Notes under the pieces: model-generated
What the model was told of the DNA's origin: nothing
The model's database searches: none
What the model saw: only the letters and a program-made list of their open reading frames with translations
In this document: in pieces, positions 55,529 to 63,493 of the stretch
How positions within the stretch are numbered: position 1 is the stretch's first letter
Layout: each line of letters begins with the position of its first letter
Translations under genes and position numbers: made by a program
DNA from: Herbiconiux sp. L3-i23
GTDB lineage: Bacteria; Actinomycetota; Actinomycetes; Actinomycetales; Microbacteriaceae
Reading direction: 5' to 3'
Length of the DNA: 64,000 bases
Assembly (NCBI RefSeq): GCF_023734115.1
Contig: NZ_AP025737.1
Span: 310,001-374,000, forward strand

Positions 55529-55582
55529 ACTCGCCCACTTCGCCCTGTGTCCGGGCGCTCGGACGGGGCGAAGCGGGCGAGT
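55529..55582. terminator. bidirectional hairpin between convergent genes (P4)
   Basis: Arms of 17 bases (55529-55545 and 55566-55582) pair with one mismatch; the loop holds a second stem GTCCG/CGGAC. It sits between the DUF4232 and VOC stops and can end both transcripts. Confidence 0.75.
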
Positions 55583-55587
55583 CGGCA

Positions 55588-55956
55588 TCAGGCGCGGTCG
55601 TGGAGGGTGACCTGGTAGCCGTCGGGATCCGCGAAGGTGAAGGTGCGTCCGAAGGGGCCGTCGATCGGGGCGGAGACGATCCGGTGGCCGTCCGCGGCGA
55701 GGGCGTCGTGGATGTCCTGCACGTCGGTCGCGTGCAGCCACACCGCGACACCGATGCCGGGTTGCGCGACGGAGGCCAGGTCGGTGCCGGGAATCAGGTC
55801 GCGGAGCGCGAAGGCGATCGGCGACGTCTCGAACACGACGGCGTGCGGCGGGCCCGCGGGGGAGCGGACGAGACCGAGGTACTTCTCGTAGAACGCCTGC
55901 GACGCAGCGAGGTCGCTCGCCTGGAGTGAGATGAAATCGGGGCCGGTAGCGGGCAT
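55588..55956 (-). CDS. VOC family (glyoxalase-like) protein
   Basis: A 122-residue protein with the paired beta-alpha-beta-beta-beta pattern: FISLQASDLAASQAFYEKYLGL at the start and FGRTFTFADPDGYQVTLHD at the end. Family members are metal-dependent lyases, dioxygenases or antibiotic-binding proteins. ATG 55956 follows AGGAAG. It is divergent from a MarR gene, and two TGTCAG palindromes lie between them, so it is probably the regulated target. Substrate unknown. Confidence 0.85.
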   Translation of the reverse strand: MPATGPDFISLQASDLAASQAFYEKYLGLVRSPAGPPHAVVFETSPIAFALRDLIPGTDLASVAQPGIGVAVWLHATDVQDIHDALAADGHRIVSAPIDGPFGRTFTFADPDGYQVTLHDRA

Positions 55957-55975
55957 GATCGCTTCTTCCTGTCGA

Positions 55976-55991
55976 TGTCAGGTATCTGACA
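55976..55991. promoter_or_regulatory. operator 1 for the MarR/VOC pair (TGTCAG-N4-CTGACA)
   Basis: Perfect 6-base arms. It lies about 20 bases upstream of the VOC start, where it would cover that promoter. Confidence 0.65.
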
Positions 55992-56003
55992 CCCTCCACC
56001 ATA

Positions 56004-56019
56004 TGTCAGACTTCTGACA
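56004..56019. promoter_or_regulatory. operator 2 for the MarR/VOC pair (TGTCAG-N4-CTGACA)
   Basis: Same palindrome, 28 bases centre-to-centre from operator 1. Its last base is the A of the MarR start codon, which suggests tight autorepression. Confidence 0.65.
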
Positions 56020-56483
56020 TGCAGCAAGACGGTATCGACCTCGACACCTCGCTCGGCTACTTGCTGAAGGAGGCGTCGAGCGCCCTCCGCGCTGCGATGG
56101 AGGCGGTGCTGCGTCCTCTCGGCATGACCATCACGCACTACTCCTGCCTCGAGCTGCTCGCTCAGCGGCCCGGGCTGTCGAACTCCGAACTCGCCCGCGG
56201 CGCCTTCGTGACGCGGCAGTCGATGAACGTCCTGCTGCAGACGCTGGAGCAGGAGGGGCAGGTGGTCCGCCCCGCCGAGCAGCGCATGGGCAAGGTGCTT
56301 CCGACGCAGCTGACCGCGAGCGGTCGGCGCAGTCTGGAGAAGGCGACCGTCGCGGTCCGGTCGGTCGAGACCAGGATGCTGCGCGGGATGACGGCGGACG
56401 AGCAGGCGCATGCGCTAACAGCGCTCCGCAGCATGGTCCGCTCGCTGCGGGACGAGACGGGCGACGGTAGTCGGCAGTCCTAG
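56019..56483 (+). CDS. MarR family transcriptional regulator
   Basis: A 154-residue winged-helix regulator. The DNA-binding part is LSNSELARGAFVTRQSMNVLLQTLEQEG, with the wing region AEQRMGKVLPTQLTASGRR. The start ATG overlaps the second TGTCAG palindrome and has no ribosome binding site. It is divergent from the VOC gene and likely represses both. The stop codon TAG is the first half of a possible -10 box for thymidine phosphorylase. Confidence 0.88.
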   Translation: MQQDGIDLDTSLGYLLKEASSALRAAMEAVLRPLGMTITHYSCLELLAQRPGLSNSELARGAFVTRQSMNVLLQTLEQEGQVVRPAEQRMGKVLPTQLTASGRRSLEKATVAVRSVETRMLRGMTADEQAHALTALRSMVRSLRDETGDGSRQS

Positions 56484-56492
56484 GGTGGAGGG

Positions 56493-57776
56493 GTGACCGA
56501 AGCCTTCGACGCCGTCGACATCATCATCGCCAAGCGCGACAAGCGCGAGCTGACCACCGCCGAGATCGAGTGGCTGATCGACGCCTTCACTCGCGGCTTC
56601 GTCGTCGACGAGCAGATGTCGGCCTTCGCCATGGCCGTGCTGCTGAACGGGATGACGCGCTCCGAGATCCGCGACATGACGCTCGCGATGATCGCCAGCG
56701 GCGAGCGGATGAGCTTCGAGGGTCTCGGCAAGGTCACCACCGACAAGCACTCGACCGGCGGCGTCGGGGACAAGATCACCCTTCCGCTCGCGCCCCTCGT
56801 CGCCTCCTTCGGGGTCGCGGTACCGCAGCTCTCCGGCCGCGGTCTCGGCCACACCGGCGGCACTCTGGACAAGCTCGAATCGATCCCGGGATGGCGCGCC
56901 GACGTGTCGCCCTCCGACATGCGCCGCCAGCTCGCCGACATCGGCGCCGTGATCTGCGCGGCGGGGGCGGGTCTCGCTCCCGCCGACAAGAAGCTCTACG
57001 CGCTGCGCGACACGACAGGGACGGTCGAGGCGATTCCGCTCATCGCCTCGTCGATCATGTCCAAGAAGATCGCCGAGGGTACCGCCGCCCTGGTGCTCGA
57101 CGTCAAGTTCGGCGAGGGGGCGTTCATGAAGGACCTCGACCGCGCCCGCGAGCTCGCCCGCACCATGGTCGACCTCGGCAACGACGCCGGCGTCGCGACG
57201 ACCGCGCTGCTCACCGACATGAGCGTGCCGCTCGGACTCACGATCGGCAATGCGCTCGAGGTGCGGGAGTCGGTCGAGGTGCTCGCCGGCGGGGGGCCTG
57301 CCGACGTGGTCGAGCTGACCGTCGCCCTCGCGCGCGAGATGCTCGCCTCCGCGGGATTGCCCGACGCGGATCCAGCCGCGGCGCTCGCGGACGGGCGCGC
57401 GATGGACGTGTGGCGCCGGATGATCGCCGCGCAGGGCGGCGATCCGGAGGCCGAGCTGCCCGTCGCCGCGCATCAGCACACCGTGACCGCCGAGTCGGAT
57501 GGAATCCTCACCCGTCAGCAGGCGCTGCCCTTCGGTATCGCAGCGTGGCGCCTCGGCGCGGGGCGCGCCCGCCAGGGCGACGCAGTGTCGGCCGGAGCCG
57601 GAGTCGAGCTGCACGCGAAGCCCGGCGACGCCGTCACCGCGGGGCAGCCGCTGTTCACCCTCCACGCCGACGACGAGAGCCGCATCGCGCGCGCACTCGA
57701 CGCCGTGTCGGGAGCGTGGGAGATCGGCTCGGTCGCGCCGTCGCCGACACCGCTCATCGCCGAGACCATCCGCTGA
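56493..57776 (+). CDS. deoA: thymidine phosphorylase
   Basis: A 427-residue enzyme that splits thymidine or deoxyuridine with phosphate into base and deoxyribose-1-phosphate. The signature is SGRGLGHTGGTLDKLESIPG, and the phosphate site is KHSTGGVGDKITLPLAP. The C-terminal domain of the pyrimidine phosphorylase family is complete. GTG 56493 has GGAGGG right before it, and TAGGGT at 56481-56486 could be a -10 box. It follows the MarR gene closely but belongs by function with cdd and add. Confidence 0.95.
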   Translation: MTEAFDAVDIIIAKRDKRELTTAEIEWLIDAFTRGFVVDEQMSAFAMAVLLNGMTRSEIRDMTLAMIASGERMSFEGLGKVTTDKHSTGGVGDKITLPLAPLVASFGVAVPQLSGRGLGHTGGTLDKLESIPGWRADVSPSDMRRQLADIGAVICAAGAGLAPADKKLYALRDTTGTVEAIPLIASSIMSKKIAEGTAALVLDVKFGEGAFMKDLDRARELARTMVDLGNDAGVATTALLTDMSVPLGLTIGNALEVRESVEVLAGGGPADVVELTVALAREMLASAGLPDADPAAALADGRAMDVWRRMIAAQGGDPEAELPVAAHQHTVTAESDGILTRQQALPFGIAAWRLGAGRARQGDAVSAGAGVELHAKPGDAVTAGQPLFTLHADDESRIARALDAVSGAWEIGSVAPSPTPLIAETIR

Positions 57777-57803
57777 CCCTCTTCCGCCGGTGACCGGTTC
57801 GCC

Positions 57804-57809
57804 TAGATT
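57804..57809 (+). promoter_or_regulatory. -10 box of a leaderless promoter for adenosine deaminase
   Basis: TAGATT ends six bases before the ATG at 57816. Confidence 0.55.
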
Positions 57810-57815
57810 GGGGAC

Positions 57816-58943
57816 ATGAGCGCGCACGAGCGGTATCTGATCGCCGGGGGTCGAGTGGACATCGCCGAGCTGCCGAAGGTGAGCCTCCACGATCACCTCG
57901 ACGGCGGGCTGCGACCGCAGACGATCGTGGAGCTCGCCGACGAGGCGGGCATCGCCATCCCGGCACCGGACGCGGAGAGCCTCGAGGACTGGTTCGTCGA
58001 GTCCGCCGACTCGGGGTCGCTCGAGACGTATCTCGAGACCTTCGCCGTGACGACCGCGGTCATGCAGACCAAGCACAGCCTCTCGCGCGTGGCCCGCGAG
58101 TTCGTGACCGATCTCGCCGCCGACGGCGTCGTGTACGGCGAGATCCGGTGGGCGCCCGAGCAGCACCTCGAGCGGGGGCTCAGCCTCGACGAGGCGGTCG
58201 AAGCCGTGCAGGAGGGTATCGAGCACGGCATCGAGGACGCCCGCCGCGCGACGGGGCACGACATCCGCATCGGGCAGTTGATCTCGGCCATGCGTCAGGC
58301 CGACCGCGCCGTCGAGATCGCCGAGCTGGCGGTACGTCACCGCACGCGCGGGGTCGTCGGGTTCGACATCGCAGGGCCCGAAGACGGCTTCCCGCCGAGC
58401 CGTCTCGTCGACGCGTTCGACTTCCTCGCCGAGGAGTGGATGCCGGTCACGGTCCACGCCGGTGAGGCTGCCGGGCTCGACAGCATCCGCAGCGCCCTGC
58501 TCGACGGCCGGGCACTGCGCCTCGGCCACGGTGTGCGCATCGCCCTCGACGTGGACGTGGACGGCGCCGACGACGAGACCACGTTCGTGAGCCTCGGTCC
58601 GCTCGCGCAGTGGGTCAAGGACCGCGAGATCGCCCTCGAGCTCGCGCCGTCCTCGAACCTCCAGACCGGCGGCATCGAGGCGTGGGGCGACGACCTCGTC
58701 GACCACCCGTTCGACCTGCTCTACCAGCTCGGCTTCCGGGTGACGGTCAACACCGACAACCGACTGATGAGTCAGACGACGATCACCCGCGAGCTCTCGC
58801 TCCTCGTCGACGCCTTCGGCTACGACCTGTCGGACCTCGAGGTCTTCCAGCTCAACGCAGCCGCCGCGTCGTTCCTCCCCGTCGAAGACCGTGAGGACCT
58901 CGCCGACCGCATCAGCGACGGCTTCGATCAGGCGGGCCGGTAG
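57816..58943 (+). CDS. add: adenosine deaminase
   Basis: A 375-residue metal-dependent enzyme that turns adenosine into inosine. The zinc ligands are in SLHDHLDGG (HxH), the later VTVHAGEAAG, and VTVNTDNRLMS near the C-terminus; the catalytic Glu is in HAGEA. Length is normal. The inosine formed could go to the purine nucleoside phosphorylase at 60947. Confidence 0.94.
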   Translation: MSAHERYLIAGGRVDIAELPKVSLHDHLDGGLRPQTIVELADEAGIAIPAPDAESLEDWFVESADSGSLETYLETFAVTTAVMQTKHSLSRVAREFVTDLAADGVVYGEIRWAPEQHLERGLSLDEAVEAVQEGIEHGIEDARRATGHDIRIGQLISAMRQADRAVEIAELAVRHRTRGVVGFDIAGPEDGFPPSRLVDAFDFLAEEWMPVTVHAGEAAGLDSIRSALLDGRALRLGHGVRIALDVDVDGADDETTFVSLGPLAQWVKDREIALELAPSSNLQTGGIEAWGDDLVDHPFDLLYQLGFRVTVNTDNRLMSQTTITRELSLLVDAFGYDLSDLEVFQLNAAAASFLPVEDREDLADRISDGFDQAGR

Positions 58944-58976
58944 CGCCGGCCGAGGGTCGGACTACCATCGATAGCG

Positions 58977-59249
58977 ATGAAGATCGTCGCCATCTGCGGA
59001 GCCGGCATCGGCACGTCCGCCATCCTCAAGGTCAGCGCCGAGCGCGCCCTTGCGCGTCTCGGTTACGAGGCCGAGGTGTCCGCGAGCGACGTCGCGGGCA
59101 TCCGGGATGCCGGAGATGACGCCCAGATCATCCTGACCTCCGCCGAGCACGTCGACGCGATCGGGCGCACCTTCGCCGACGTGATCGTCATCGACAACAT
59201 CCTCGATCAGGAGGAGCTGACGAGGAAGCTCGAGGCCAGCCTCGGCTGA
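58977..59249 (+). CDS. stand-alone PTS IIB component (ascorbate/lactose-type fold)
   Basis: A 90-residue protein with KIVAICGAGIGTSAILKV, the phospho-accepting Cys7 in a CGxGxGTS loop, as in PTS IIB of the SgaB/UlaB group. In a PTS this domain passes phosphate to a sugar bound by IIC. No IIA or IIC gene is near. It may serve a distant IIC or act as a regulator. ATG 58977; a weak -10 TACCAT lies eight bases upstream. Confidence 0.85.
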   Translation: MKIVAICGAGIGTSAILKVSAERALARLGYEAEVSASDVAGIRDAGDDAQIILTSAEHVDAIGRTFADVIVIDNILDQEELTRKLEASLG

Positions 59250-59285
59250 GCTCCCTGTCGTCGTCCTCGGCTGACGCTCACTGCT

Positions 59286-60944
59286 TCAGAGCAGCGCGCG
59301 CATGCCGTCGGTGAGGCGGGTCAGCAGCGCGGCGCCCCGCGTGGCGCGGCCTTCGGCAGGGCCGTCGGTCACAGCCACGTCCAGGTACACCTTGAGCTTC
59401 GGCTCGGTGCCGCTCGGACGCACGATCACCCTCGCGCCGTCGCCGAGCTGGAGTCGCAGCACGTCGCTCGGGGGCAACTCCGCCGATCCCGTGCGCAGGT
59501 CGTCGACGCGGACGACCGAGATCCCGCCGATCGAGGCGGGCGTCTCCGCGCGCAGCCGCTCCATGACCGCGCCGATCTCGGAGAGGTCCGTCACCCGGAT
59601 CGAGATCTGGTCGGAACCGAACCACCCGAAGCGCTCGACGAACGAGGCGCGGTAGCGGTCGAAGCCGACGCCGCGCACCCGCTGCTCGAGCACGATCTGC
59701 AGTGCGGCGAGCGCCGCCGAGATGCCGTCCTTGTCTCGGACCTTCTCGGGGTCGACGAGGTAGCCGAGCGCCTCCTCGAAGCCGAAGATCAGGCCCGGGA
59801 CGCGGGAGATCCACTTGAAGCCGGTAAGGGTCTCGGTGTAGCCGAGACCGTAGGCGCGGGCGATGACGCCGAGACCCGGCGTCGACACGATCGACGAGGC
59901 CAGGGTGCCGGTGCGGCCCTCGCGAGCGGCCCGCTCGGCGGCCGACCACGCGAGCATCAGTCCGATCTCGTTGCCGCGCAGCTGCTCCCACTCGCCCGGC
60001 GCGCGTCGGACGGCGACGGCGAGCCGGTCGGCGTCGGGGTCGTTCGCGATGATCAGTTCCGCGCCCGTCTCGCGGGCGGTGGCGAGAGCGAGGTCGAGCG
60101 CGCCCTCCTCCTCGGGGTTCGGGAAGGCGACGGTCGGGAACTCGGGGTCGGGCTCGACCTGCTCGGTGACGAGGGCCGGTACGGGCGCGTCGGCGGCGGT
60201 GAGCACGCGTGAGAACGTCTCCCATCCGACGCCGTGCATCGGCGTGTAGACCCACGGGAGGTCGATGTCGGGCAGAGCGAAGGCGGCTGCGGTCTCGGCG
60301 ATGTACGCCTCGATCAGCGACTCGTCGGCCGTCGCGTAGTCGGCCGAGCGGGGGATCTCGGCATCCTCGTCGACGACCGCCGTGATCGCCTCGAAGACGC
60401 GGGCGTCGGCGGGAGGAACGATCTGCGAGCCCGCGCTGTCGCCGCCGAGGTACAGCTTGTAACCGTTGTCGCGAGCGGGATTGTGGGATGCGGTGATCAT
60501 GATGCCCGCGCTCGCCGCGAGGTGGCGCACCGCGAACGCGAGCACCGGGGTCGGCAGGAGGCGGGGGAGCAGCGTCACCCGGGCGCCCGCTCCCGCGAGG
60601 ACCTTTGCAGCGTCGATGGCGAACACCGACGAGTTCTTGCGGCCGTCGTAGCCGATGACCACGTGGGGTTCGTCCTCGCGGCCGAGGAGGAAGCGAGCGA
60701 GTCCGGCGCTCGTCTGCGCGACGACCAGCCGGTTCATCCGATTGGGACCGGCACCGAGCACCCCGCGCAGGCCGGCGGTGCCGAATTCGAGACGCGCGTC
60801 GAAGCGGTCGTGCAGGTCGGCCGAGGCGTCGGCGTCACCGTCGGCCGCGCGATCGAGGATCGCGGTCAACTCGTCGCGGGTCTCCGCGTCGGGATCGGCG
60901 GCGATCCACGCGCGAGCCGCAGCGAGGACGGTCTCGTCGGCCAT
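59286..60944 (-). CDS. phosphohexomutase/phosphopentomutase-like enzyme
   Basis: A 552-residue alpha-D-phosphohexomutase. Domain 1 has the phosphoserine loop ITASHNPARDNGYK, domain 2 the Mg site DPDADRLAVAV, domain 3 GFEEALGYLV, and domain 4 the phosphate clamp RPSGTEPKLKVYL. It fits the PMM/PGM2 type that can act on glucose- or pentose-phosphates. It is co-transcribed with purine nucleoside phosphorylase, so moving phosphate on ribose-1-phosphate is a plausible role. ATG 60944; a GTG at 60950 overlapping the upstream stop is the alternative. Confidence 0.88.
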   Translation of the reverse strand: MADETVLAAARAWIAADPDAETRDELTAILDRAADGDADASADLHDRFDARLEFGTAGLRGVLGAGPNRMNRLVVAQTSAGLARFLLGREDEPHVVIGYDGRKNSSVFAIDAAKVLAGAGARVTLLPRLLPTPVLAFAVRHLAASAGIMITASHNPARDNGYKLYLGGDSAGSQIVPPADARVFEAITAVVDEDAEIPRSADYATADESLIEAYIAETAAAFALPDIDLPWVYTPMHGVGWETFSRVLTAADAPVPALVTEQVEPDPEFPTVAFPNPEEEGALDLALATARETGAELIIANDPDADRLAVAVRRAPGEWEQLRGNEIGLMLAWSAAERAAREGRTGTLASSIVSTPGLGVIARAYGLGYTETLTGFKWISRVPGLIFGFEEALGYLVDPEKVRDKDGISAALAALQIVLEQRVRGVGFDRYRASFVERFGWFGSDQISIRVTDLSEIGAVMERLRAETPASIGGISVVRVDDLRTGSAELPPSDVLRLQLGDGARVIVRPSGTEPKLKVYLDVAVTDGPAEGRATRGAALLTRLTDGMRALL

Positions 60945-60946
60945 GG

Positions 60947-61780
60947 TCACAGCCGCCCGACGATCGAGGACAGCAGCGCGGCGAGGGGCTCCTCGGCGGC
61001 CTTGCCCGCAGCGATGACCTCGGCGTGGCTGAGCGGCTCGTCGGAGATGCCGGCGGCGAGGTTGGTGATGAGCGAGAGCCCGAGTACCTCCATGCCGGCC
61101 TCCCGCGCCGCGATCGCCTCGAGGGCGGTCGACATGCCGACGATGTGGCCGCCGATCGTCTCGGCGAAGCGCACCTCCGCCGGCGTCTCGTAGTGGGGCC
61201 CGCGGAACTGCACGTAGACGCCCTCTTCGAGTTCGGGGGAGACCTCGCGGGCGACGGCGCGCAGACGCGACGAGTACAGGTCGGTCAGGTCGACGAAGGT
61301 GGCGCCCTCGAGCGGTGACGCCGCCGTCAGGTTGATGTGGTCGGTGATGAGGGCGGGCGTGCCGGGGGTCCAGTGGCGCCTGATGCCGCCCGCCCCGTTC
61401 GTCAGGACCATGACCTTGGCGCCGGTCGCGGCGGCCGTTCGCACGCTGTGCACCACGCGGCGCACGCCCTTGTCCTCGTAGAAGTGGGTCCGGGCGCCGA
61501 TCACGAGCGCGTGCCCGCCGTTCGGCAGCAGGATGGACCGCAGGGTGCCCGAGTGGCCGGGGACGCCCGAGGCGCTGAACCCATCGATCTCGGCGGCGGG
61601 CACCTCGGCGACGGTCTGGCCGAGGCGGTCGGCGGCCTTGCCCCATCCGCTGCCGAGCGTGAGGGCGACGTCGTGACGGTCGACGCCGGTCGCCTCGGCG
61701 ATCTGCGCGGCGGCGGCGCGAGCGACGTCGAAGGGCGAAGTGGTCGGGTCGTCGAGGGAGCCCGCGGCGGGATGCGTCAT
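60947..61780 (-). CDS. punA: purine nucleoside phosphorylase (trimeric type I)
   Basis: A 277-residue enzyme that splits inosine and guanosine into base and ribose-1-phosphate. Motifs are LTLGSGWGKAADRL, FYEDKGVRRVVHSV, VLTNGAGGIRRHW and GMSTALEAIAAREAGMEVLGLSLITNLAAG. It is of the low-molecular-mass trimeric class. First of two genes with the mutase gene. A -10 box TAGGCT lies six bases before the ATG. Confidence 0.94.
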   Translation of the reverse strand: MTHPAAGSLDDPTTSPFDVARAAAAQIAEATGVDRHDVALTLGSGWGKAADRLGQTVAEVPAAEIDGFSASGVPGHSGTLRSILLPNGGHALVIGARTHFYEDKGVRRVVHSVRTAAATGAKVMVLTNGAGGIRRHWTPGTPALITDHINLTAASPLEGATFVDLTDLYSSRLRAVAREVSPELEEGVYVQFRGPHYETPAEVRFAETIGGHIVGMSTALEAIAAREAGMEVLGLSLITNLAAGISDEPLSHAEVIAAGKAAEEPLAALLSSIVGRL

Positions 61781-61786
61781 GCCGTC

Positions 61787-61792
61787 AGCCTA
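61787..61792 (-). promoter_or_regulatory. -10 box of a leaderless promoter for purine nucleoside phosphorylase
   Basis: TAGGCT on the minus strand, six bases before the ATG at 61780. Confidence 0.55.
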
Positions 61793-61866
61793 AATCGACG
61801 CGGCCGCCGCCGCCCAGTCGCGTGCGCGACCTCTCGCGGACACCTTCATAGGGGAGAATGTCTGGA

Positions 61867-63306
61867 ATGGCCTATGCATTCGAACGCAAACAGCGCATCG
61901 GTGTACTCGGCGGCGGCCCCGGCGGCTACGAGGCCGCCCTCGCCGGCGCGCAGCTCGGCGCCGAGGTGACCCTCGTCGAACGGGTCGGCATCGGCGGATC
62001 CGCCGTTCTCACCGACGTGGTCCCGTCGAAGACGCTCATCGCGACCGCCGAAGCGACGACCGCCATCGGCGAGTCCGGCGACCTCGGGGTGCAGTACTTC
62101 ACCCGCAACGACTCAGGCCGTTCGGTCCGCCCCGAACTCGCTGTCAACCTCTCCGCGGTGAACAAGCGCCTCACCGGACTGGCGCGTCAGCAGTCCGAGG
62201 ATATGAAGGCGAACCTGAAGCGGGCCGGCGTGCGTATCGTCACCGGTGAGGGGCGGCTCGAGGGACCGAACAAGATCGTCGTCTCGACCGCTCGTGGCAA
62301 GGCGGGACGCGACTTCGACGAGGTCGAGGTCGACACCGTCGTCGTCTCGGTCGGGGCGAGCCCGCGGATGCTCCCGTCGGCGATGCCGGACGGCAAGCGC
62401 ATCTTCACCTGGACCCAGCTCTACGCGCTCGACGAGGTCCCCGAGCAACTCATCGTCGTCGGGTCCGGTGTCACCGGTGCCGAGTTCGCCTCCGCCTACT
62501 CGGCGCTCGGTGCCGACGTCACGCTCATCTCGAGCCGCGACCAGGTGCTGCCCGGCGAGGATGCCGACGCCGCGGCCGTCATCGAAGAGGTCTTCACCCG
62601 CGGCGGTATGACCGTGCTGTCGAAGAGCCGCGCCGAGAAGGTCGAAGTGAGAGGCGACGGCGTCGTCGCGACGCTCTCCGACGGGCGGGAGGTCAGTGGC
62701 AGCCACTGCCTGATGGCCGTCGGCAGCATCCCGAACACCGACGGCATCGGCCTCGAGGAGGCGGGAGTCCAGCTCACCGCGTCCGGCCACATCCGGGTCA
62801 ACCGTGTGGCGCGCACCTCGGTGCCCTCGATCTACGCCGCCGGTGACTGCACGACGTTCCTTCCACTGGCGTCGGTGGCTTCGATGCAGGGACGCTCGGC
62901 CGTGTTCCACGCGATGGGCGACGCGGTCACCCCGACCGAGCTGCGCAACGTCGCGAGCAACGTCTTCACCCAGCCGGAGATCGCGACCGTCGGCTGGTCG
63001 CAGAAGCAGATCGAAGAGGGCATCGCGCAGGGCGAGATCTACAAGCTGCCGCTCGCGAGCAACCCGCGGGCGAAGATGCAGGGCGTGCGCGACGGTTTCG
63101 TGAAGCTGTTCGCACGCACCGGATCGGGCACGGTCATCGGCGGGGTCATCGTCGCCCCGCGCGCGTCCGAACTCATCCTGCCGATCGCGATGGCGGTCGA
63201 GCACCGCCTCACCGTCGACCAGTTGGCACGCGCCTTCAGCGTCTACCCGAGCCTCTCGGGCAGCATCACCGAGGCGGCGAGAGCCATGCACATCGTCGAA
63301 GACTGA
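61867..63306 (+). CDS. lpdA: NAD(P)H:quinone reductase of the dihydrolipoamide dehydrogenase fold
   Basis: A 479-residue FAD protein. FAD binding is IGVLGGGPGGYEAALAG and the NAD site is LIVVGSGVTGAEFAS. The redox Cys pair of true lipoamide dehydrogenases is missing: residues 43-55 read GGSAVLTDVVPSK. The C-terminal His-Pro dyad is also replaced (VYPSLS). This is the pattern of mycobacterial LpdA (Rv3303c), a quinone reductase. ATG 61867 lies ten bases after GGGGAG; ATG 61858 is the alternative and is too close to that site. Confidence 0.88.
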   Translation: MAYAFERKQRIGVLGGGPGGYEAALAGAQLGAEVTLVERVGIGGSAVLTDVVPSKTLIATAEATTAIGESGDLGVQYFTRNDSGRSVRPELAVNLSAVNKRLTGLARQQSEDMKANLKRAGVRIVTGEGRLEGPNKIVVSTARGKAGRDFDEVEVDTVVVSVGASPRMLPSAMPDGKRIFTWTQLYALDEVPEQLIVVGSGVTGAEFASAYSALGADVTLISSRDQVLPGEDADAAAVIEEVFTRGGMTVLSKSRAEKVEVRGDGVVATLSDGREVSGSHCLMAVGSIPNTDGIGLEEAGVQLTASGHIRVNRVARTSVPSIYAAGDCTTFLPLASVASMQGRSAVFHAMGDAVTPTELRNVASNVFTQPEIATVGWSQKQIEEGIAQGEIYKLPLASNPRAKMQGVRDGFVKLFARTGSGTVIGGVIVAPRASELILPIAMAVEHRLTVDQLARAFSVYPSLSGSITEAARAMHIVED

Positions 63307-63316
63307 CCCCCCGTTC

Positions 63317-63393
63317 CCCCGCGAGCGCGGTGTGTCGCTGCGAGCGCGGGTGTTCAAACAGCAGCGCTCGCAGCAACACACCGCGCTCGCATT
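63317..63393. repeat. dispersed palindromic element, family P2, copy 2
   Basis: Arms 63321-63346 and 63365-63390 pair with one mismatch around an 18-base loop (CGGGTGTTCAAACAGCAG). Arms and loop length match the copy at 54802-54880. It begins ten bases after the quinone reductase stop. Confidence 0.8.
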
Positions 63394-63493
63394 GGTGAGG
63401 GCGGTTCCTCCCCAGAGAGGCCGCAGCTCCTGAGGTCCACGGGAAGCGAGGCCGGCGGACGCTGAAGCGTGCAGGCGTGTCAGGTTGGCGCGA

